The notes: a model not told the origin generated them from the sequence alone. A DNA stretch of 37,138 bases from Bordetella parapertussis (GCA_945861275.1 CAMATZ010000055.1:1-37138), one strand, 5' to 3'; positions 1-9,071 are shown, counted from the stretch's first letter. Program-made: numbers and translations.

Positions 1-76
1 CAGGGAAGAGGCGCTGGAACTCCGGCAGCGAGCGCGGAAACGGCAGATCGCCTCGCTCAAGTACGTCAATAACCAT
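1..76 (-). CDS. 5' fragment of a probable IS1595-type transposase (cut by window edge)
   Basis: The minus strand has an ATG at 76 followed by 25 open codons up to the window edge, reading MVIDVLERGDLPFPRSLPEF and then QRLFP. A short acidic/basic N-terminus followed by SLPEFQRLFP resembles the start of IS1595-family transposases, where a zinc-ribbon domain and a DDE catalytic domain should follow beyond the edge. That assignment rests on memory of the family and on only 25 residues, so it is tentative. Just upstream, 109-120 is a perfect 12-base palindrome (ACTACCGGTAGT), and the minus-strand sequence ACCGGTTGTCACCCAAACC lies at about 121-139. Either could belong to the element's terminal region, but the other end is not visible. 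Confidence 0.5.
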   Translation of the reverse strand, partial: MVIDVLERGDLPFPRSLPEFQRLFP

Positions 77-108
77 GGTCGCTCCACGTCAGCGCGGATG
101 CTCAACAT

Positions 109-120
109 ACTACCGGTAGT
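109..120. repeat. 12-bp perfect palindrome upstream of the transposase fragment
   Basis: ACTACCGGTAGT is its own reverse complement and lies 33 bases upstream of the transposase start. It may be an operator-like site or part of an insertion-sequence end. The stretch from 77 to 228 contains no other feature I can support. Confidence 0.4.
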
Positions 121-228
121 TGGTTTGGGTGACAACCGGATAAGCACGAATACTTGAACAGAGTCAAGGCCATGACTGGCGTATGGCGCAACGTGCTTTG
201 CTTGCGCCACACGAACCGTCCGTTACGG

Positions 229-1479
229 TCAGAGATTCATCTCCAAAATATACAAGCCGCCGGAAAAGCGGTCGACCGTGTAAACCAATTGGCGATCATC
301 CACATAAACGTCGTTAATCTGCACCGACCCTTTGGGTGACAACGCAGGCGCGCCGGGCACAAAGTAGGCGACTTCCTGCGGCTGGTACGGATTGGCGAGA
401 TCGTATACCCGTAGCCCGCCATTGAAAAAGGTGGCGAGGATGATGTTGTCCGAGCGCCATGCCACATCCATTGGATAATTTTCATACAGATTGTGCGAGC
501 CGAAGCGTCCACCCCGTTTGGTGAACACTTCGGCGGGCGGCAGCGGCAGGGTGGAGATGGGCACCAGGTTGGTTTCGTCGGCCATGTTGACCACCCAGGT
601 GAGCTTGGGCCAGTCCTTGCCGTCGTCCTGCACGCACTCGTCGGTGACGATCAGCAGTTCGCGCGAGAACAGCGGCATCGCGGTATGGGTAAAGCCGTTC
701 ATCGGCGGCGAATAGTTGTAGCGCGTAACCACTTTCGGATGCGCCTTGTCGCTGATATCGAGGATCACAATGCCGCCATCGAGGTAGCCCACGTACGCGC
801 GGTCGGGACGCTGCGGATACCACTGAATGTTGTGCGGACGGTAGCCGTTGTCGAACTTGGGATGGCGGCGCAGCGGCGGCTCCTGGTCTTTAACACTTTG
901 CCCCGGATACCACCAGCGGCCGGCCTCAACCGGCTTCGACGGATTACGAACATCGATAATGCGGTAAATCTGGTGATCGTTGGGGTGGCGCGGCTCAAAG
1001 TCGGGCGCGCCGCACGACATATGCACGAACTCATTGTCCACGCACCACACGCAGTGCGCGCCCAGCGAGTGCGGGCCGGAAGCGTCAAAGTGCGATATTT
1101 TTTGCGGTTTTTCCGGGTTGCTGATGTCCCAGATATCGAAGCCCGCCGGCGTCGCGCCAGCCTCGGCGCCGCGTATCTGGTGCGCGACGTACATGCGGTC
1201 GCCACAGACTTCGAGCGAGTTCGAGCGCATTTTATGGTGCGGCAATTCGGTCTGAATGATGACCTTCGGATTCTTCGGATCGGTGACATCCACGCCGGTG
1301 AAATTTTTTGGCGCAGCCTCATGACCCAGCCACATGATGCGCCGGCCATCCTTGGTCTTTTGCATGCCCATGCCTTCGCCTACGCCGCCGAATCCATCGA
1401 GCGTGTGATGCGACAGCAATTTGAAATTGTAAGAAAGCGTTTGCGAAGCGTTGGTGCCTGGGCTGATGGCTTGGGCCAT
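229..1479 (-). CDS. LVIVD-repeat beta-propeller protein
   Basis: A 416-residue protein with no signal peptide, so probably cytoplasmic. At least five repeats of the form x-[VI]-x-D-[VI]-x-[ND]-P-x-x-P are visible (DVTDPKNPKVI, DIWDISNPEKPQKI, RIIDVRNPSKPVEA, VILDISDKAHPKVV, RVYDLANPYQPQEV). This is the signature of LVIVD repeats, which fold as beta-propeller blades. The biochemical role is not established for the family. The ATG at 1479 is preceded by AAGGA at good spacing. It lies 55 bases downstream of tyrS on the same strand and could be co-transcribed with it, although nothing in the sequence links it functionally to tyrosyl-tRNA synthesis. The family assignment is firm; the function is unknown. 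Confidence 0.85.
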   Translation of the reverse strand: MAQAISPGTNASQTLSYNFKLLSHHTLDGFGGVGEGMGMQKTKDGRRIMWLGHEAAPKNFTGVDVTDPKNPKVIIQTELPHHKMRSNSLEVCGDRMYVAHQIRGAEAGATPAGFDIWDISNPEKPQKISHFDASGPHSLGAHCVWCVDNEFVHMSCGAPDFEPRHPNDHQIYRIIDVRNPSKPVEAGRWWYPGQSVKDQEPPLRRHPKFDNGYRPHNIQWYPQRPDRAYVGYLDGGIVILDISDKAHPKVVTRYNYSPPMNGFTHTAMPLFSRELLIVTDECVQDDGKDWPKLTWVVNMADETNLVPISTLPLPPAEVFTKRGGRFGSHNLYENYPMDVAWRSDNIILATFFNGGLRVYDLANPYQPQEVAYFVPGAPALSPKGSVQINDVYVDDRQLVYTVDRFSGGLYILEMNL

Positions 1480-1534
1480 GACTATCCTTGTTGTTAGAGC
1501 AGAACGGTTGTTGTGTCGCTATTTGTGCTACGAA

Positions 1535-2728
1535 TTATTCAACGGTGACGCGCGCGAATTTACGCTTGCCCACCTGCACCACGTAAACGCCCTTCGCAAG
1601 TTTGAGCGCCTTGTCGCTAACTTTGCCGCCGTCGATTTTGACGCCGCCTTGTTCGATCATGCGTGTCGCTTCGGTGGTGCTTGGCGTAAGGCCCGCGAGC
1701 TTTAGCACTTGCGCAATGGGCAATCCGGCAGGTGCAGCCAGCTTCACTTGCGGCATGTCGTCGGGCACGCCACCTTGCTTGAAGCGCGCTTCAAAATCAG
1801 CGAGGGCGTTGCTCGCGGCGGCGCTGTTGTGAAAGCGCGCGACGATTTCCTGTGCGAAGCGCACTTTGATATCGCGTGGATTAGCGCCTTCTTTAACTTG
1901 TTGTTTTTGTTTATTTATTTCTGATAGCGATTGAAACGACAGTAACTCGATATAACGCCACATCAAGTCGTCTGACACGCTCATCAGCTTGCCGAAAATC
2001 TCATTCGGCGGCTCGTTGATGCCGACATAGTTGCCCAGAGACTTGGACATTTTATTGACGCCATCCAGGCCTTCGAGCAGGGGCATGGTGAGCACGCATT
2101 GCGACGGCTGGCCATAGTGCTTTTGCAATTCGCGGCCCATCAGCAGATTAAATTTTTGATCGGTACCGCCAAGCTCGATGTCAGCTTTCAGCGCCACCGA
2201 GTCGTAGCCCTGCACCAGCGGATACAGAAACTCGTGAATCGCGATCGGCTGATTGCCCTTATAACGCTTGGAAAAATCGTCGCGCTCCAGCATGCGCGCC
2301 ACGGTGTGGCTGGCGGCGAGCTTGATCATGTCCGCCGAGTTCATTTTGTCCATCCAGGTGGAGTTGAACGCGACTTCAGTCTTGCTGCGATCCAGTATCT
2401 TGAAGACTTGTTCGGTATAGGTTTTTGCGTTGTTTGCGACATCGTCGCGCGTGAGGGGCGGGCGTGTGGCGTTCTTGCCGGTGGGGTCACCGATCATGCC
2501 GGTGAAATCGCCGATCAGGAACAAAATGTGATGGCCGAGGTCTTGTAATTGGCGCAGCTTGTTGATGAGCACCGTGTGCCCCAGGTGCAAGTCGGGGGCG
2601 GTAGGATCGAAACCGGCCTTTACCCGCAGCGGCGCCCCACGCTTGAGTTTTTCGACAAGTTCGGACTCAATCAGCAGTTCATCGCAGCCGCGACGTATGG
2701 TTTCCAGCTGTAAATCCAGGTCCAGCAT
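1535..2728 (-). CDS. tyrS: Tyrosyl-tRNA synthetase
   Basis: Charges tRNA-Tyr with tyrosine in the cytoplasm. The 397-residue protein has the class I HIGH-type motif HLGH at residues 48-51 and KMSKS at 226-230, and ends in an S4 RNA-binding domain (about 335-395). This is the layout of the TyrRS group common in proteobacteria. The frame stays open far upstream (to 3547), but homology begins at MLDLDLQ, so the start is placed at 2728, with AAAGGG about 10 bases upstream. The gene is divergent from the M23 endopeptidase gene. An AT-rich patch at 1890-1923 encodes a K/Q-rich linker ([11 protein letters not shown]) and matches other copies of a dispersed motif in the window. Confidence 0.97.
   Translation of the reverse strand: MLDLDLQLETIRRGCDELLIESELVEKLKRGAPLRVKAGFDPTAPDLHLGHTVLINKLRQLQDLGHHILFLIGDFTGMIGDPTGKNATRPPLTRDDVANNAKTYTEQVFKILDRSKTEVAFNSTWMDKMNSADMIKLAASHTVARMLERDDFSKRYKGNQPIAIHEFLYPLVQGYDSVALKADIELGGTDQKFNLLMGRELQKHYGQPSQCVLTMPLLEGLDGVNKMSKSLGNYVGINEPPNEIFGKLMSVSDDLMWRYIELLSFQSLSEINKQKQQVKEGANPRDIKVRFAQEIVARFHNSAAASNALADFEARFKQGGVPDDMPQVKLAAPAGLPIAQVLKLAGLTPSTTEATRMIEQGGVKIDGGKVSDKALKLAKGVYVVQVGKRKFARVTVE
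1890..1923 (+). repeat. AT-rich dispersed motif, copy A (inside tyrS)
   Basis: The plus strand holds TTAACTTGTTGTTTTT at 1893-1908. This is identical over 16 bases to the minus strand at 9278-9293. The patch is strikingly AT-rich inside a GC-rich gene and encodes the lysine/glutamine-rich residues INKQKQQVK. Confidence 0.6.
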
Positions 2729-2760
2729 GAAACTTGCGCCCTTTTTTGGAAAATTCGGGG

Positions 2761-2788
2761 TTGACCGGGAGAGTGGTACTGCTATGCT
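2761..2788 (+). promoter_or_regulatory. Candidate sigma70 promoter for the M23 endopeptidase gene
   Basis: TTGACC (2761-2766) is followed, after 16 bases, by TATGCT (2783-2788), about 60 bases before the M23 start in the tyrS/M23 divergent gap. The fit is reasonable but not perfect. Confidence 0.45.
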
Positions 2789-2848
2789 TCGCGCTGCAAA
2801 AAACCGTGTTTTCAAGCCACAATAAGCGGCCATAAACCTAAACAAATC

Positions 2849-4213
2849 ATGCGTCAAGCGCAATTCAGGATTGTAGCGCAAAGCCTGTCGCGGGTGATAC
2901 GGCTGCGCCACGGCGCAGGCTTTCGCCGCTGGGCATTGGCTTTGGTGCTGCCGTTCGGCGGCGTGGTTACGGCCTTTGGTATCGCGCCCCATACCGTCAC
3001 TGACACGCTCGAACGCGTGCGGGTGGTCGAAGAACTCGCGTTGCCGCTGGATGCGCCGGTACTGGAAGTAACGCTGTCGCAGGCACGCCAAACTTACTGG
3101 CGCGAGGAACGCATCCAGCGCGGCGACACGCTGGCGCGCCTGCTGGCGCGGCTGCGGGTGAACGATGCCGAAGCGCTGGCGTTTCTGCATACGTCGCGTG
3201 AAGCGCGCGCAATTTTTCAGTTGATTCCCGGCCGCTCGCTGCGTGCGGAAACCGCCGCCGACGGCAAGCTGTTGACGCTGCATTATCTGAATGGCGAGCG
3301 GCTGCTCACCATCAAACGCGACGGCGAAACGTTTTCCGCCGAAGACAAAGTGGCCACGCTCGAAACGCGTGTGGTTTCCGTTGCCGGTGAAATCCGCAGT
3401 TCGTTGTTCGCGGCCACTGATGCGCTCAACATTCCCGATGCGGTGGCGATGCAATTGGTCGAAATTTTTTCGACCGATATCGATTTCCACAAAGACCTGC
3501 GCAGGGGCGACCGCTTTGCCGTGGTATACGAAGTGCTGCACCAGCACGGAGAACCGGTGCGCGCAGGACGTTTGTTATCGGCAGAATTCATCAATCAGGG
3601 CCGCACCCTGAACGGCGTGTGGTTCGAGGCCACAGATACCGCGAACAACACAGGGGGCGGCACCGGAGGCGCCTACTACACGCTTGAGGGCAAAAATCTG
3701 CGCAAGGCATTTTTGCGTTCGCCGCTGGAGTTTTCGCGCATCAGTTCGGGTTTTACCGCTGCGCGTTACCACCCGATTCTGAACATCTGGCGCGCGCACA
3801 ACGGCGTCGATTACGTCGCGCCCATCGGCTCACGCATCAAAGCCACCGCCGATGGCGCGGTCGATTTCGCCGGCGTGCAAAGCGGCTACGGTAATGTGGT
3901 CATCCTGCGCCATCAAAATAAATACACCACGCTTTACGCGCACATGCAGGGCTTCGCGCCGGGTATACACAAGGGCGCGCGCGTGCAGCAGGGCGATGTC
4001 ATCGGCGCGGTCGGCATGACAGGGATGACCACCGGCCCGCATGTGCATTACGAATTTCGCATCAACGACGTACACCAGGATCCGCTGTCGGTAGCGGTGC
4101 CGCAGGCGTTCCCTCTGGAAGCACAGCAAAAACACAAATTTCACTTGGCCGCTGCCCCCCTCGCGCGCACCATGAACCTGTTGCGCGGCGCCACACCGTC
4201 CAGCTTCGAGTAA
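2849..4213 (+). CDS. M23 family (LytM-type) peptidoglycan endopeptidase
   Basis: A 454-residue envelope protein predicted to cut peptide cross-links of peptidoglycan, or to activate amidases. There is one N-terminal hydrophobic segment (about 27-46), so it is probably inner-membrane anchored and faces the periplasm. A middle region (about 85-260) resembles the LysM/OapA-like and second N-terminal domains of MepM/YebA-type enzymes. The LytM domain follows at about 310-420. Metal and catalytic residues are visible: H317-N-G-V-D321 and H398-V-H400. The signature [14 protein letters not shown] is intact, so the enzyme should be active rather than a degenerate EnvC/NlpD-like regulator. It is followed after 5 bases by anmK, a common betaproteobacterial pairing of wall remodelling with wall recycling. 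Confidence 0.93.
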   Translation: MRQAQFRIVAQSLSRVIRLRHGAGFRRWALALVLPFGGVVTAFGIAPHTVTDTLERVRVVEELALPLDAPVLEVTLSQARQTYWREERIQRGDTLARLLARLRVNDAEALAFLHTSREARAIFQLIPGRSLRAETAADGKLLTLHYLNGERLLTIKRDGETFSAEDKVATLETRVVSVAGEIRSSLFAATDALNIPDAVAMQLVEIFSTDIDFHKDLRRGDRFAVVYEVLHQHGEPVRAGRLLSAEFINQGRTLNGVWFEATDTANNTGGGTGGAYYTLEGKNLRKAFLRSPLEFSRISSGFTAARYHPILNIWRAHNGVDYVAPIGSRIKATADGAVDFAGVQSGYGNVVILRHQNKYTTLYAHMQGFAPGIHKGARVQQGDVIGAVGMTGMTTGPHVHYEFRINDVHQDPLSVAVPQAFPLEAQQKHKFHLAAAPLARTMNLLRGATPSSFE

Positions 4214-4218
4214 GCGCG

Positions 4219-5307
4219 ATGCCCGGTTTGTTTATCGGGCTGATGTCGGGCACCAGCCTGGACGGCATCGACGCCGTTGTCGCCGCGTTTGACGGCGCGC
4301 CACGGCTGCTGCACTGCCATTATCAATCGTTTGAGCCGCCGTTACGCGATGAACTGCTGGCGCTGCAAGCGCCCAGCGACAACGAGTTGCATCGCGCGGC
4401 GATGGCTGCAAATGATTTGGCGCGCGCCTATGCGGCAGCGGTCAACACGCTGCTTGCGAAAGCGGCTCTCGACGCGGGCGACGTCGACGCTATCGGGTGT
4501 CATGGGCAAACCGTGCGCCATCGTCCCGATGCGGGCTACACCACGCAACTGGTCAACGCGGCGTTGCTAGCCGAGCTCACAGGCATCGCCGTGGTCAACG
4601 ATTTTCGCAGCCGCGATATCGCTGCTGGAGGGCAAGGCGCGCCACTGGTGCCGGCGTTTCATCGCCAGTTGTTTCATTCGGTGGACGAACACCGGGTGAT
4701 AGTCAACATCGGTGGCATCGCCAATATTACGAATTTGCCGCCGGCTGGCGCAGTTACGGGCTTTGACTGCGGTCCGGGGAACGCGTTGATGGATGAATGG
4801 ATACGCGCGCGGCGCAACCAGGCGTACGACAAAGACGGCGCTTGGGCAGCCACGGGAACTTTGTTGCCAGAATTGTATAAGCAATTGTTTTTAAATAATT
4901 ATTTTTCGCTTCCGCCACCAAAAAGCAGCGGCCGGGATGTGTTCAATTTGGCGTGGGTCATGCGCGCGACAAAAGGCGGTGAGCCGCCGCAGGATGTGCA
5001 GGCGACATTGCTGGAACTCACCGCGCAGAGTATCGCGCAGGCGATCGAAAAATATTGTGCGGGCGCGCAGGCGGTTTACGTATGCGGTGGCGGCGCGCAC
5101 AACCACGCATTGATGACGCGGCTCGCCGCGCTGTTGCCGCACCACAAGCTTGCGGATACCAGTACGCTGGGCGTGGATGCGGATTGGGTAGAAGCGTTGG
5201 CCTTCGCCTGGCTGGCACGTCAAACCCTGTTGCGTGAACCGGGCAATTTACCCGATGTTACCGGGGCGAAAGGGCCGCGCATCCTGGGCGCGATTTACGC
5301 GGCGTGA
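4219..5307 (+). CDS. anmK: Anhydro-N-acetylmuramic acid kinase
   Basis: Opens and phosphorylates 1,6-anhydro-MurNAc released by lytic transglycosylases, giving MurNAc-6-phosphate for cell-wall recycling. The 362-residue protein has the normal family length, the N-terminal nucleotide loop GLMSGTSLDGID, the central FDCGPGNALMDEW segment, and the later PPPKSSGRDVFNLAW and VYVCGGGAHN blocks. It starts 5 bases after the M23 endopeptidase stop and ends at a bidirectional terminator facing erpA. The mltA gene in this window makes the anhydro sugar that this kinase consumes. An AT-rich patch at 4875-4905 encodes LYKQLFLNNYF; the surrounding alignment to the family seems to keep its length, so the patch replaces rather than adds residues. 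Confidence 0.97.
   Translation: MPGLFIGLMSGTSLDGIDAVVAAFDGAPRLLHCHYQSFEPPLRDELLALQAPSDNELHRAAMAANDLARAYAAAVNTLLAKAALDAGDVDAIGCHGQTVRHRPDAGYTTQLVNAALLAELTGIAVVNDFRSRDIAAGGQGAPLVPAFHRQLFHSVDEHRVIVNIGGIANITNLPPAGAVTGFDCGPGNALMDEWIRARRNQAYDKDGAWAATGTLLPELYKQLFLNNYFSLPPPKSSGRDVFNLAWVMRATKGGEPPQDVQATLLELTAQSIAQAIEKYCAGAQAVYVCGGGAHNHALMTRLAALLPHHKLADTSTLGVDADWVEALAFAWLARQTLLREPGNLPDVTGAKGPRILGAIYAA
4875..4905 (+). repeat. AT-rich dispersed motif, copy D (inside anmK)
   Basis: TAAGCAATTGTTTTTA at 4878-4893 is identical to 17583-17598. TTGTTTTTAAATAATT at 4885-4900 is identical to the minus strand at 9270-9285. The patch is nearly all A/T within a GC-rich coding region. Confidence 0.6.
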
Positions 5308-5376
5308 TGGGCGTGTAAGGCAAAACGGTAATCGCCGCTGCCGTGTTCGCCTGCGCCAGCATCATCTCATGCCATA

Positions 5377-5404
5377 AAAAAAAGCGGCTCGCGCCGCTTT
5401 TTTT
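5377..5404. terminator. Bidirectional intrinsic terminator between anmK and erpA
   Basis: A perfect 12-bp stem (AAAAAAAGCGGC / GCCGCTTTTTTT) closes a TCGC loop. It is flanked by an A-run on one side and a T-run on the other, so it can end transcription from both convergent genes. Confidence 0.93.
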
Positions 5405-5418
5405 AAGGGGCGGCGCCG

Positions 5419-5808
5419 CTACGCCGAGAACGAAGACCCGCAACCGCACGTAGACGTCGCGTTCGGATTCTTGATCACAAACTGCGCACCTTCGACGTTC
5501 TCCTGATAGTCGATTTCCGCGCCCACCAGGTACTGCAGGCTCATGGGGTCCACCAGCAAGGTAACGCCGGCTTTGTTCAGCGAGGTGTCGTCGTCGCTCA
5601 CCGATTCTTCAAAGGTAAAGCCATATTGAAAGCCCGAGCAGCCACCGCCGCTTACGAACACGCGCAGCTTGAGATCGGGATTGCCTTCTTCCTCGATCAG
5701 GCTCTTGACCTTGTTCGCCGCATTGTCGGTAAAGACCAGCGGATCCGGCATCATTTGGGGGACTGCTTCGGTCAAAGCTTTGCTGACGGTTTCAGTAATC
5801 GCATTCAT
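5419..5808 (-). CDS. erpA: Iron-sulfur cluster insertion protein ErpA
   Basis: A-type carrier that receives Fe-S clusters and passes them to apo-enzymes in the cytoplasm. The 129-residue protein shows the A-type core ([13 protein letters not shown], then [17 protein letters not shown]) and three conserved cysteines: the one in GGGCSG and the pair in the C-terminal TCGCGSSF. The extended N-terminus before the core is usual for betaproteobacterial ErpA. The start at 5808 has TGGAG about 7 bases upstream. It lies 47 bases downstream of the bactofilin gene and ends just before the shared terminator. Clients in this window probably include MiaB, a double Fe-S radical-SAM enzyme. Confidence 0.96.
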   Translation of the reverse strand: MNAITETVSKALTEAVPQMMPDPLVFTDNAANKVKSLIEEEGNPDLKLRVFVSGGGCSGFQYGFTFEESVSDDDTSLNKAGVTLLVDPMSLQYLVGAEIDYQENVEGAQFVIKNPNATSTCGCGSSFSA

Positions 5809-5855
5809 GGCGTACTCCAGGGTGTTGCTTTATGTTGGGCTAAGGTTGCTAAAAA

Positions 5856-6275
5856 TCAAGGATTTGAATCCGCCGTCAGAGGTTTGATACTGACCACATT
5901 GTCGGCCTGCGCCTCAGTGCTGCAAACCATCATGCCCTGCACCACAGCACCACCGTGGATTTCTAGCCGGCGGTAATACACATCGCCCGTAACATGGGCT
6001 TTAGACTGCAGATCCAGCGTATCACTGGCGTGGATCGGGCCGTTGACACGTCCGTTCACCATAACATGATTGACACGGATTTCACCGAGCACCTCGGCTT
6101 GTTCGGAAATCACCAGCATGCCCGGCTGATCGCCCGTGGAAACGATATTACCATGCACCCGGCCATCGACCCGCAGACCGTCTGAAAACTGGATATTGCC
6201 TTGGACGGTGGTCCCCGCGCCGATCAGCGAATCAATGCGGTTTTGCGGTTTTGCCGGTTCCTTGTTTCCAAACAT
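5856..6275 (-). CDS. Bactofilin (polymer-forming cytoskeletal protein)
   Basis: A 139-residue protein with a central right-handed beta-helix of valine/glycine-rich rungs (about 20-115: GAGTTVQGNIQFSDGLRVDG, then RVHGNIVS, AEVLGEIRVNHVMVNGRVNG, AHVTGDVYYRRLEIHGGAVV). Short polar tails flank it. This is the bactofilin (DUF583/CcmA) architecture. These proteins self-assemble into filaments at the inner membrane and often position cell-wall enzymes; an M23 endopeptidase lies 2 kb away. It is preceded by an excellent Shine-Dalgarno (AGGGAGGT) and starts only 10 bases after the upstream coiled-coil membrane protein, so the two are likely co-translated and may work together (inference). Confidence 0.93.
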   Translation of the reverse strand: MFGNKEPAKPQNRIDSLIGAGTTVQGNIQFSDGLRVDGRVHGNIVSTGDQPGMLVISEQAEVLGEIRVNHVMVNGRVNGPIHASDTLDLQSKAHVTGDVYYRRLEIHGGAVVQGMMVCSTEAQADNVVSIKPLTADSNP

Positions 6276-6285
6276 GCTTACCTCC

Positions 6286-7032
6286 CTAGGAGATGTTCAC
6301 GGATTGTGTAAGTTTAGGCGCACTGGCACCATTTTGATACACCCGTACCTGAACACTCTTGACAACGGCGCCTGGCGCGATCTTGAAAGTTCCCTCAACC
6401 CGTTGAAATGACTTGAAATTAAGATGATATTCAGGTGTTTTGCCGTCGCCGGTCGGCGGCAAGGCGATGACGATCTTTTCGGCGCCCTGCAGTGCGCTGA
6501 CTACGATTTGCACGTGTCCCTGGAAATCCGCCGGGCGTTGCCCGCCCTGCACCAGCAGCATGCGGTATCTGAATTCGCCCGGCACGGCGTCAGGCTCGAC
6601 CTTCAGACGACCCAGTGAAACGGCGTCGTCGCGTCCCGCGGTGGGCAGCAACGACTGAAAAAACGCCAGGTCATCCTTGAGTGCTGCGTTCTCGGCAGAC
6701 AGGCTTTTCACCTGCTTGGTGAGATCGCCATAGGTCACCGCTTCAATCTGGCGCTGACTTTCGGATGACGCGAGCTTCGTTCGTAATTCGGCGATTTCCG
6801 CGGATTGTTTTACGGTGGCCTCGTTCAGCCGTCTCATCTCCTCCGCGATCTCGTTTTTGCGAAATCCGGCGAATTCGCCACTGAAGTGATAGGTCAGCCA
6901 GACCGCGCCCAGCACTGCCACCGCCACGCCCGCTGCGACCATTACAGACATGTAAGGCATGTGCGCACGCACTGCCACGCGCGGCGCGTAAATGCCAAAT
7001 CGGTTTCTGAGCGACTTAAGCCAGGCTTTCAA
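6286..7032 (-). CDS. Single-pass membrane protein with coiled coil (DUF6776-like)
   Basis: A 248-residue protein with a basic N-terminus, one transmembrane helix (about 29-49, MSVMVAAGVAVAVLGAVWLT), a long heptad-rich coiled coil (about 58-118) and a C-terminal beta-rich domain predicted in the periplasm. It matches the uncharacterised family often found beside bactofilin and argC/erpA in betaproteobacteria (family name from memory). The coiled coil plus adjacent bactofilin suggests a membrane adaptor for the filament, but no function is proven. It sits 38 bases downstream of argC, in the same minus-strand run. Confidence 0.8.
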   Translation of the reverse strand: MKAWLKSLRNRFGIYAPRVAVRAHMPYMSVMVAAGVAVAVLGAVWLTYHFSGEFAGFRKNEIAEEMRRLNEATVKQSAEIAELRTKLASSESQRQIEAVTYGDLTKQVKSLSAENAALKDDLAFFQSLLPTAGRDDAVSLGRLKVEPDAVPGEFRYRMLLVQGGQRPADFQGHVQIVVSALQGAEKIVIALPPTGDGKTPEYHLNFKSFQRVEGTFKIAPGAVVKSVQVRVYQNGASAPKLTQSVNIS

Positions 7033-7070
7033 CGGGGCGCGCCTCGCGCGATCATAAGCGGTAACGGTGA

Positions 7071-8111
7071 CTAAGGCAGTAATGCAACTTGACGTAGCCC
7101 GGTGTCTTCGGCAAAACCAAACATGATATTCATGTTCTGCACCGCTTGGCCCGCGGCGCCCTTCATCAGGTTGTCGATGACCGACAGCACTACGGCGGTA
7201 TCACCCCCCTGCGGCCGGTGTACCGCTATACGGCAAATATTCGCGCCGCGCACCGAACGCGTGTCGGGGTGCGAACCCGCCGGCATTACGTCCACAAACG
7301 CTTCGTTAGCATAGCGCTTTTCAAACAGGGCCTGCAGATCGGCGTCGCTGGTGAGCCTGGCGTACAAGGTGGCGTGTATGCCGCGGATCATAGGCGTCAG
7401 ATGCGGCGTGAAAATCAGCTTTACCTGTTTGCCAGATATGATAGTAAGCCCTTGTTTTATTTCCGGATAATGCCTATGCCCCGGTACGCCGTAAGCTTTG
7501 AAATTATCGGATGCCTCGGCCAGCAGCGTATGCACTTCTGCCTTGCGACCGGCGCCTGACACGCCTGACTTGGCGTCCGCGATCAGATGTTCAATATCCA
7601 CCACGCCGGCTTCGAGCAGCGGCAGGAAGCCCAGCTGCACCGCGGTGGGGTAGCATCCGGGATTCGCCACAATACGCGCAGCGGCGATTTGGGCGCGATT
7701 GAGTTCGGGCAAACCGTAAACCGCCTCGGCCACCAACTCGGGGCAGGCGTGCGGCATTTGGTACCAGTGCTCCCACAGCGCGATGTCCTTGATGCGAAAA
7801 TCGGCTGCCACGTCGATTACGCGTACGCCCGCTTTCACCAACGCAGGAGCATCTTTCATGGCAATGCCGTTGGGGGTGGCGAAAAAGACCAAGTCGCACT
7901 GGTCGAGCGCGGCCGCTGCGGGTTCTACGAACTTCAGATCCGTCCAGCCACGCAGGTTGGGGAACATCGTGGCCACCGGCAGGCCGGCTTCGGAGCGCGA
8001 GGTAATCGCGGTAAGTTTTGCGTGGGGATGCTGGGTGAGCAGTCGCAACAATTCCACACCCGTGTAGCCGGTGCCGCCAACGATGCCTACGTTGATGGTT
8101 TTCTGATTCAT
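7071..8111 (-). CDS. argC: N-acetyl-gamma-glutamyl-phosphate reductase
   Basis: Third step of arginine synthesis: NADPH-dependent reduction of N-acetylglutamyl phosphate to the semialdehyde. The 346-residue protein has the Rossmann loop [11 protein letters not shown] (8-18) and the catalytic cysteine C153 in NPGCYPTA. Length is normal for the long-form enzyme. The reading frame is open further upstream to 8291, but that part overlaps the rpsI terminator and rpsI itself and has no homology, so the ATG at 8111 (GGAAAA upstream) is used. It follows rplM-rpsI, separated by a terminator, and leads into the membrane protein, bactofilin and erpA genes. Confidence 0.97.
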   Translation of the reverse strand: MNQKTINVGIVGGTGYTGVELLRLLTQHPHAKLTAITSRSEAGLPVATMFPNLRGWTDLKFVEPAAAALDQCDLVFFATPNGIAMKDAPALVKAGVRVIDVAADFRIKDIALWEHWYQMPHACPELVAEAVYGLPELNRAQIAAARIVANPGCYPTAVQLGFLPLLEAGVVDIEHLIADAKSGVSGAGRKAEVHTLLAEASDNFKAYGVPGHRHYPEIKQGLTIISGKQVKLIFTPHLTPMIRGIHATLYARLTSDADLQALFEKRYANEAFVDVMPAGSHPDTRSVRGANICRIAVHRPQGGDTAVVLSVIDNLMKGAAGQAVQNMNIMFGFAEDTGLRQVALLP

Positions 8112-8171
8112 AACGGTTTTCCGTGACGCGCTACAGAGACCGAACCCTGCCGTTCCCGCGAAGTATGCTCC

Positions 8172-8203
8172 AAAAATAACAAAGCCGCCCGCAGGCGGCT
8201 TTG
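8172..8203 (-). terminator. Intrinsic terminator after rpsI
   Basis: On the minus strand a perfect 10-bp stem (CAAAGCCGCC / GGCGGCTTTG, loop of four) is followed by TTATTTTTG. It lies 15 bases after the rpsI stop and separates the ribosomal operon from argC. Confidence 0.88.
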
Positions 8204-8217
8204 CCGTATGGTGCGGA

Positions 8218-8610
8218 TTACCGCTTGGAGAATTGCTTGCGGCGTCGCGCCTTGCGCAAGCCGACTTTTTTACGCTCGACTTCACGCGCATCGCGCGTCA
8301 CCAGGCCCGCTTTTTTGAGTGGTGGTTTCAACGCCGCATCGTAACTGATGAGCGCGCGCGTGATGCCGTGACGCACCGCACCCGCCTGACCGGATTCACC
8401 GCCGCCGATAACATTGACGCTGATGTCAAAGCGGGTAACGTTGTCCGTGAGTTCGAGCGGTTGGCGCACGATCATGCGCCCGGTTTCGCGCGAGAAAAAT
8501 TGGTCCACCGGTTTGCCGTTGACGACGATATCGCCCTTGCCCGGCCTGAGGTAAACCCGTGCCACTGCGCTTTTGCGCCGACCCGTACCATAGTTGCTCT
8601 GCACTGCCAT
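8218..8610 (-). CDS. rpsI: 30S ribosomal protein S9
   Basis: The 130-residue small-subunit protein has the conserved start [20 protein letters not shown] and the basic C-terminal tail [17 protein letters not shown], which reaches toward the P-site tRNA. Full length. It lies 32 bases after rplM, the invariant bacterial pairing, and is followed by an intrinsic terminator. Confidence 0.98.
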   Translation of the reverse strand: MAVQSNYGTGRRKSAVARVYLRPGKGDIVVNGKPVDQFFSRETGRMIVRQPLELTDNVTRFDISVNVIGGGESGQAGAVRHGITRALISYDAALKPPLKKAGLVTRDAREVERKKVGLRKARRRKQFSKR

Positions 8611-8642
8611 GTGATATTGCCTCGACGGATATTTTTACGGTA

Positions 8643-9071
8643 TCAAACTTGAAGGGGTTTGGGCTGCTGCGCGGTATGCGGGTGCGTTTCACCGGCATAG
8701 GCTTTCATTTTACGCAGCATGGCGTAGCCCAGCGGGCCTTTGGGCAACATGCCCTTGACGGCTTTTTCAAGCACGCGACCGGGGTGATCCGCGTGCATAC
8801 TCTCGAAATTGGTCGTGCGTATACCGCCGGGGTAGCCGGTATGCCGGTGATACAACTTGCCTTTGGCTTTGTTGCCGGTGACACGCAGTTTGTCGACGTT
8901 GACCACAACGATATAATCGCCGGTGTCGACGTGAGGCGTGAATTCAGGCTTGTGTTTGCCGCGCAGCCGATGTGCGATGGCAGCAGCGAGCCGTCCCAGC
9001 ACTTTGCCGGCGGCATCGACGATAACCCAATCGTGCTGCACGGTTTCTGCTTTGGCGTTAAATGTCTTCAT
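8643..9071 (-). CDS. rplM: 50S ribosomal protein L13
   Basis: The 142-residue large-subunit protein begins [20 protein letters not shown] and carries the conserved [18 protein letters not shown] and [10 protein letters not shown] blocks. The frame is open upstream to 9137, but the ATG at 9071 matches the family start and has AGGA a few bases upstream. It is first in the rplM-rpsI operon, driven by the promoter at 9190-9219, which leaves a leader of about 110 bases. In other bacteria L13 binds its own leader to repress the operon; I did not identify such a site here. Confidence 0.98.
   Translation of the reverse strand: MKTFNAKAETVQHDWVIVDAAGKVLGRLAAAIAHRLRGKHKPEFTPHVDTGDYIVVVNVDKLRVTGNKAKGKLYHRHTGYPGGIRTTNFESMHADHPGRVLEKAVKGMLPKGPLGYAMLRKMKAYAGETHPHTAQQPKPLQV

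Noticed and set aside
2729-3547. Open minus-strand frame extending tyrS upstream by 273 codons, antisense to the M23 gene
   Set aside because: TyrRS homology begins at MLDLDLQ with a ribosome-binding site nearby; the extension is low-complexity antisense translation of the M23 gene.
7071-8291. Longer argC start at 8291
   Set aside because: Would cross the rpsI terminator and overlap rpsI; the family N-terminus and a ribosome-binding site support 8111.
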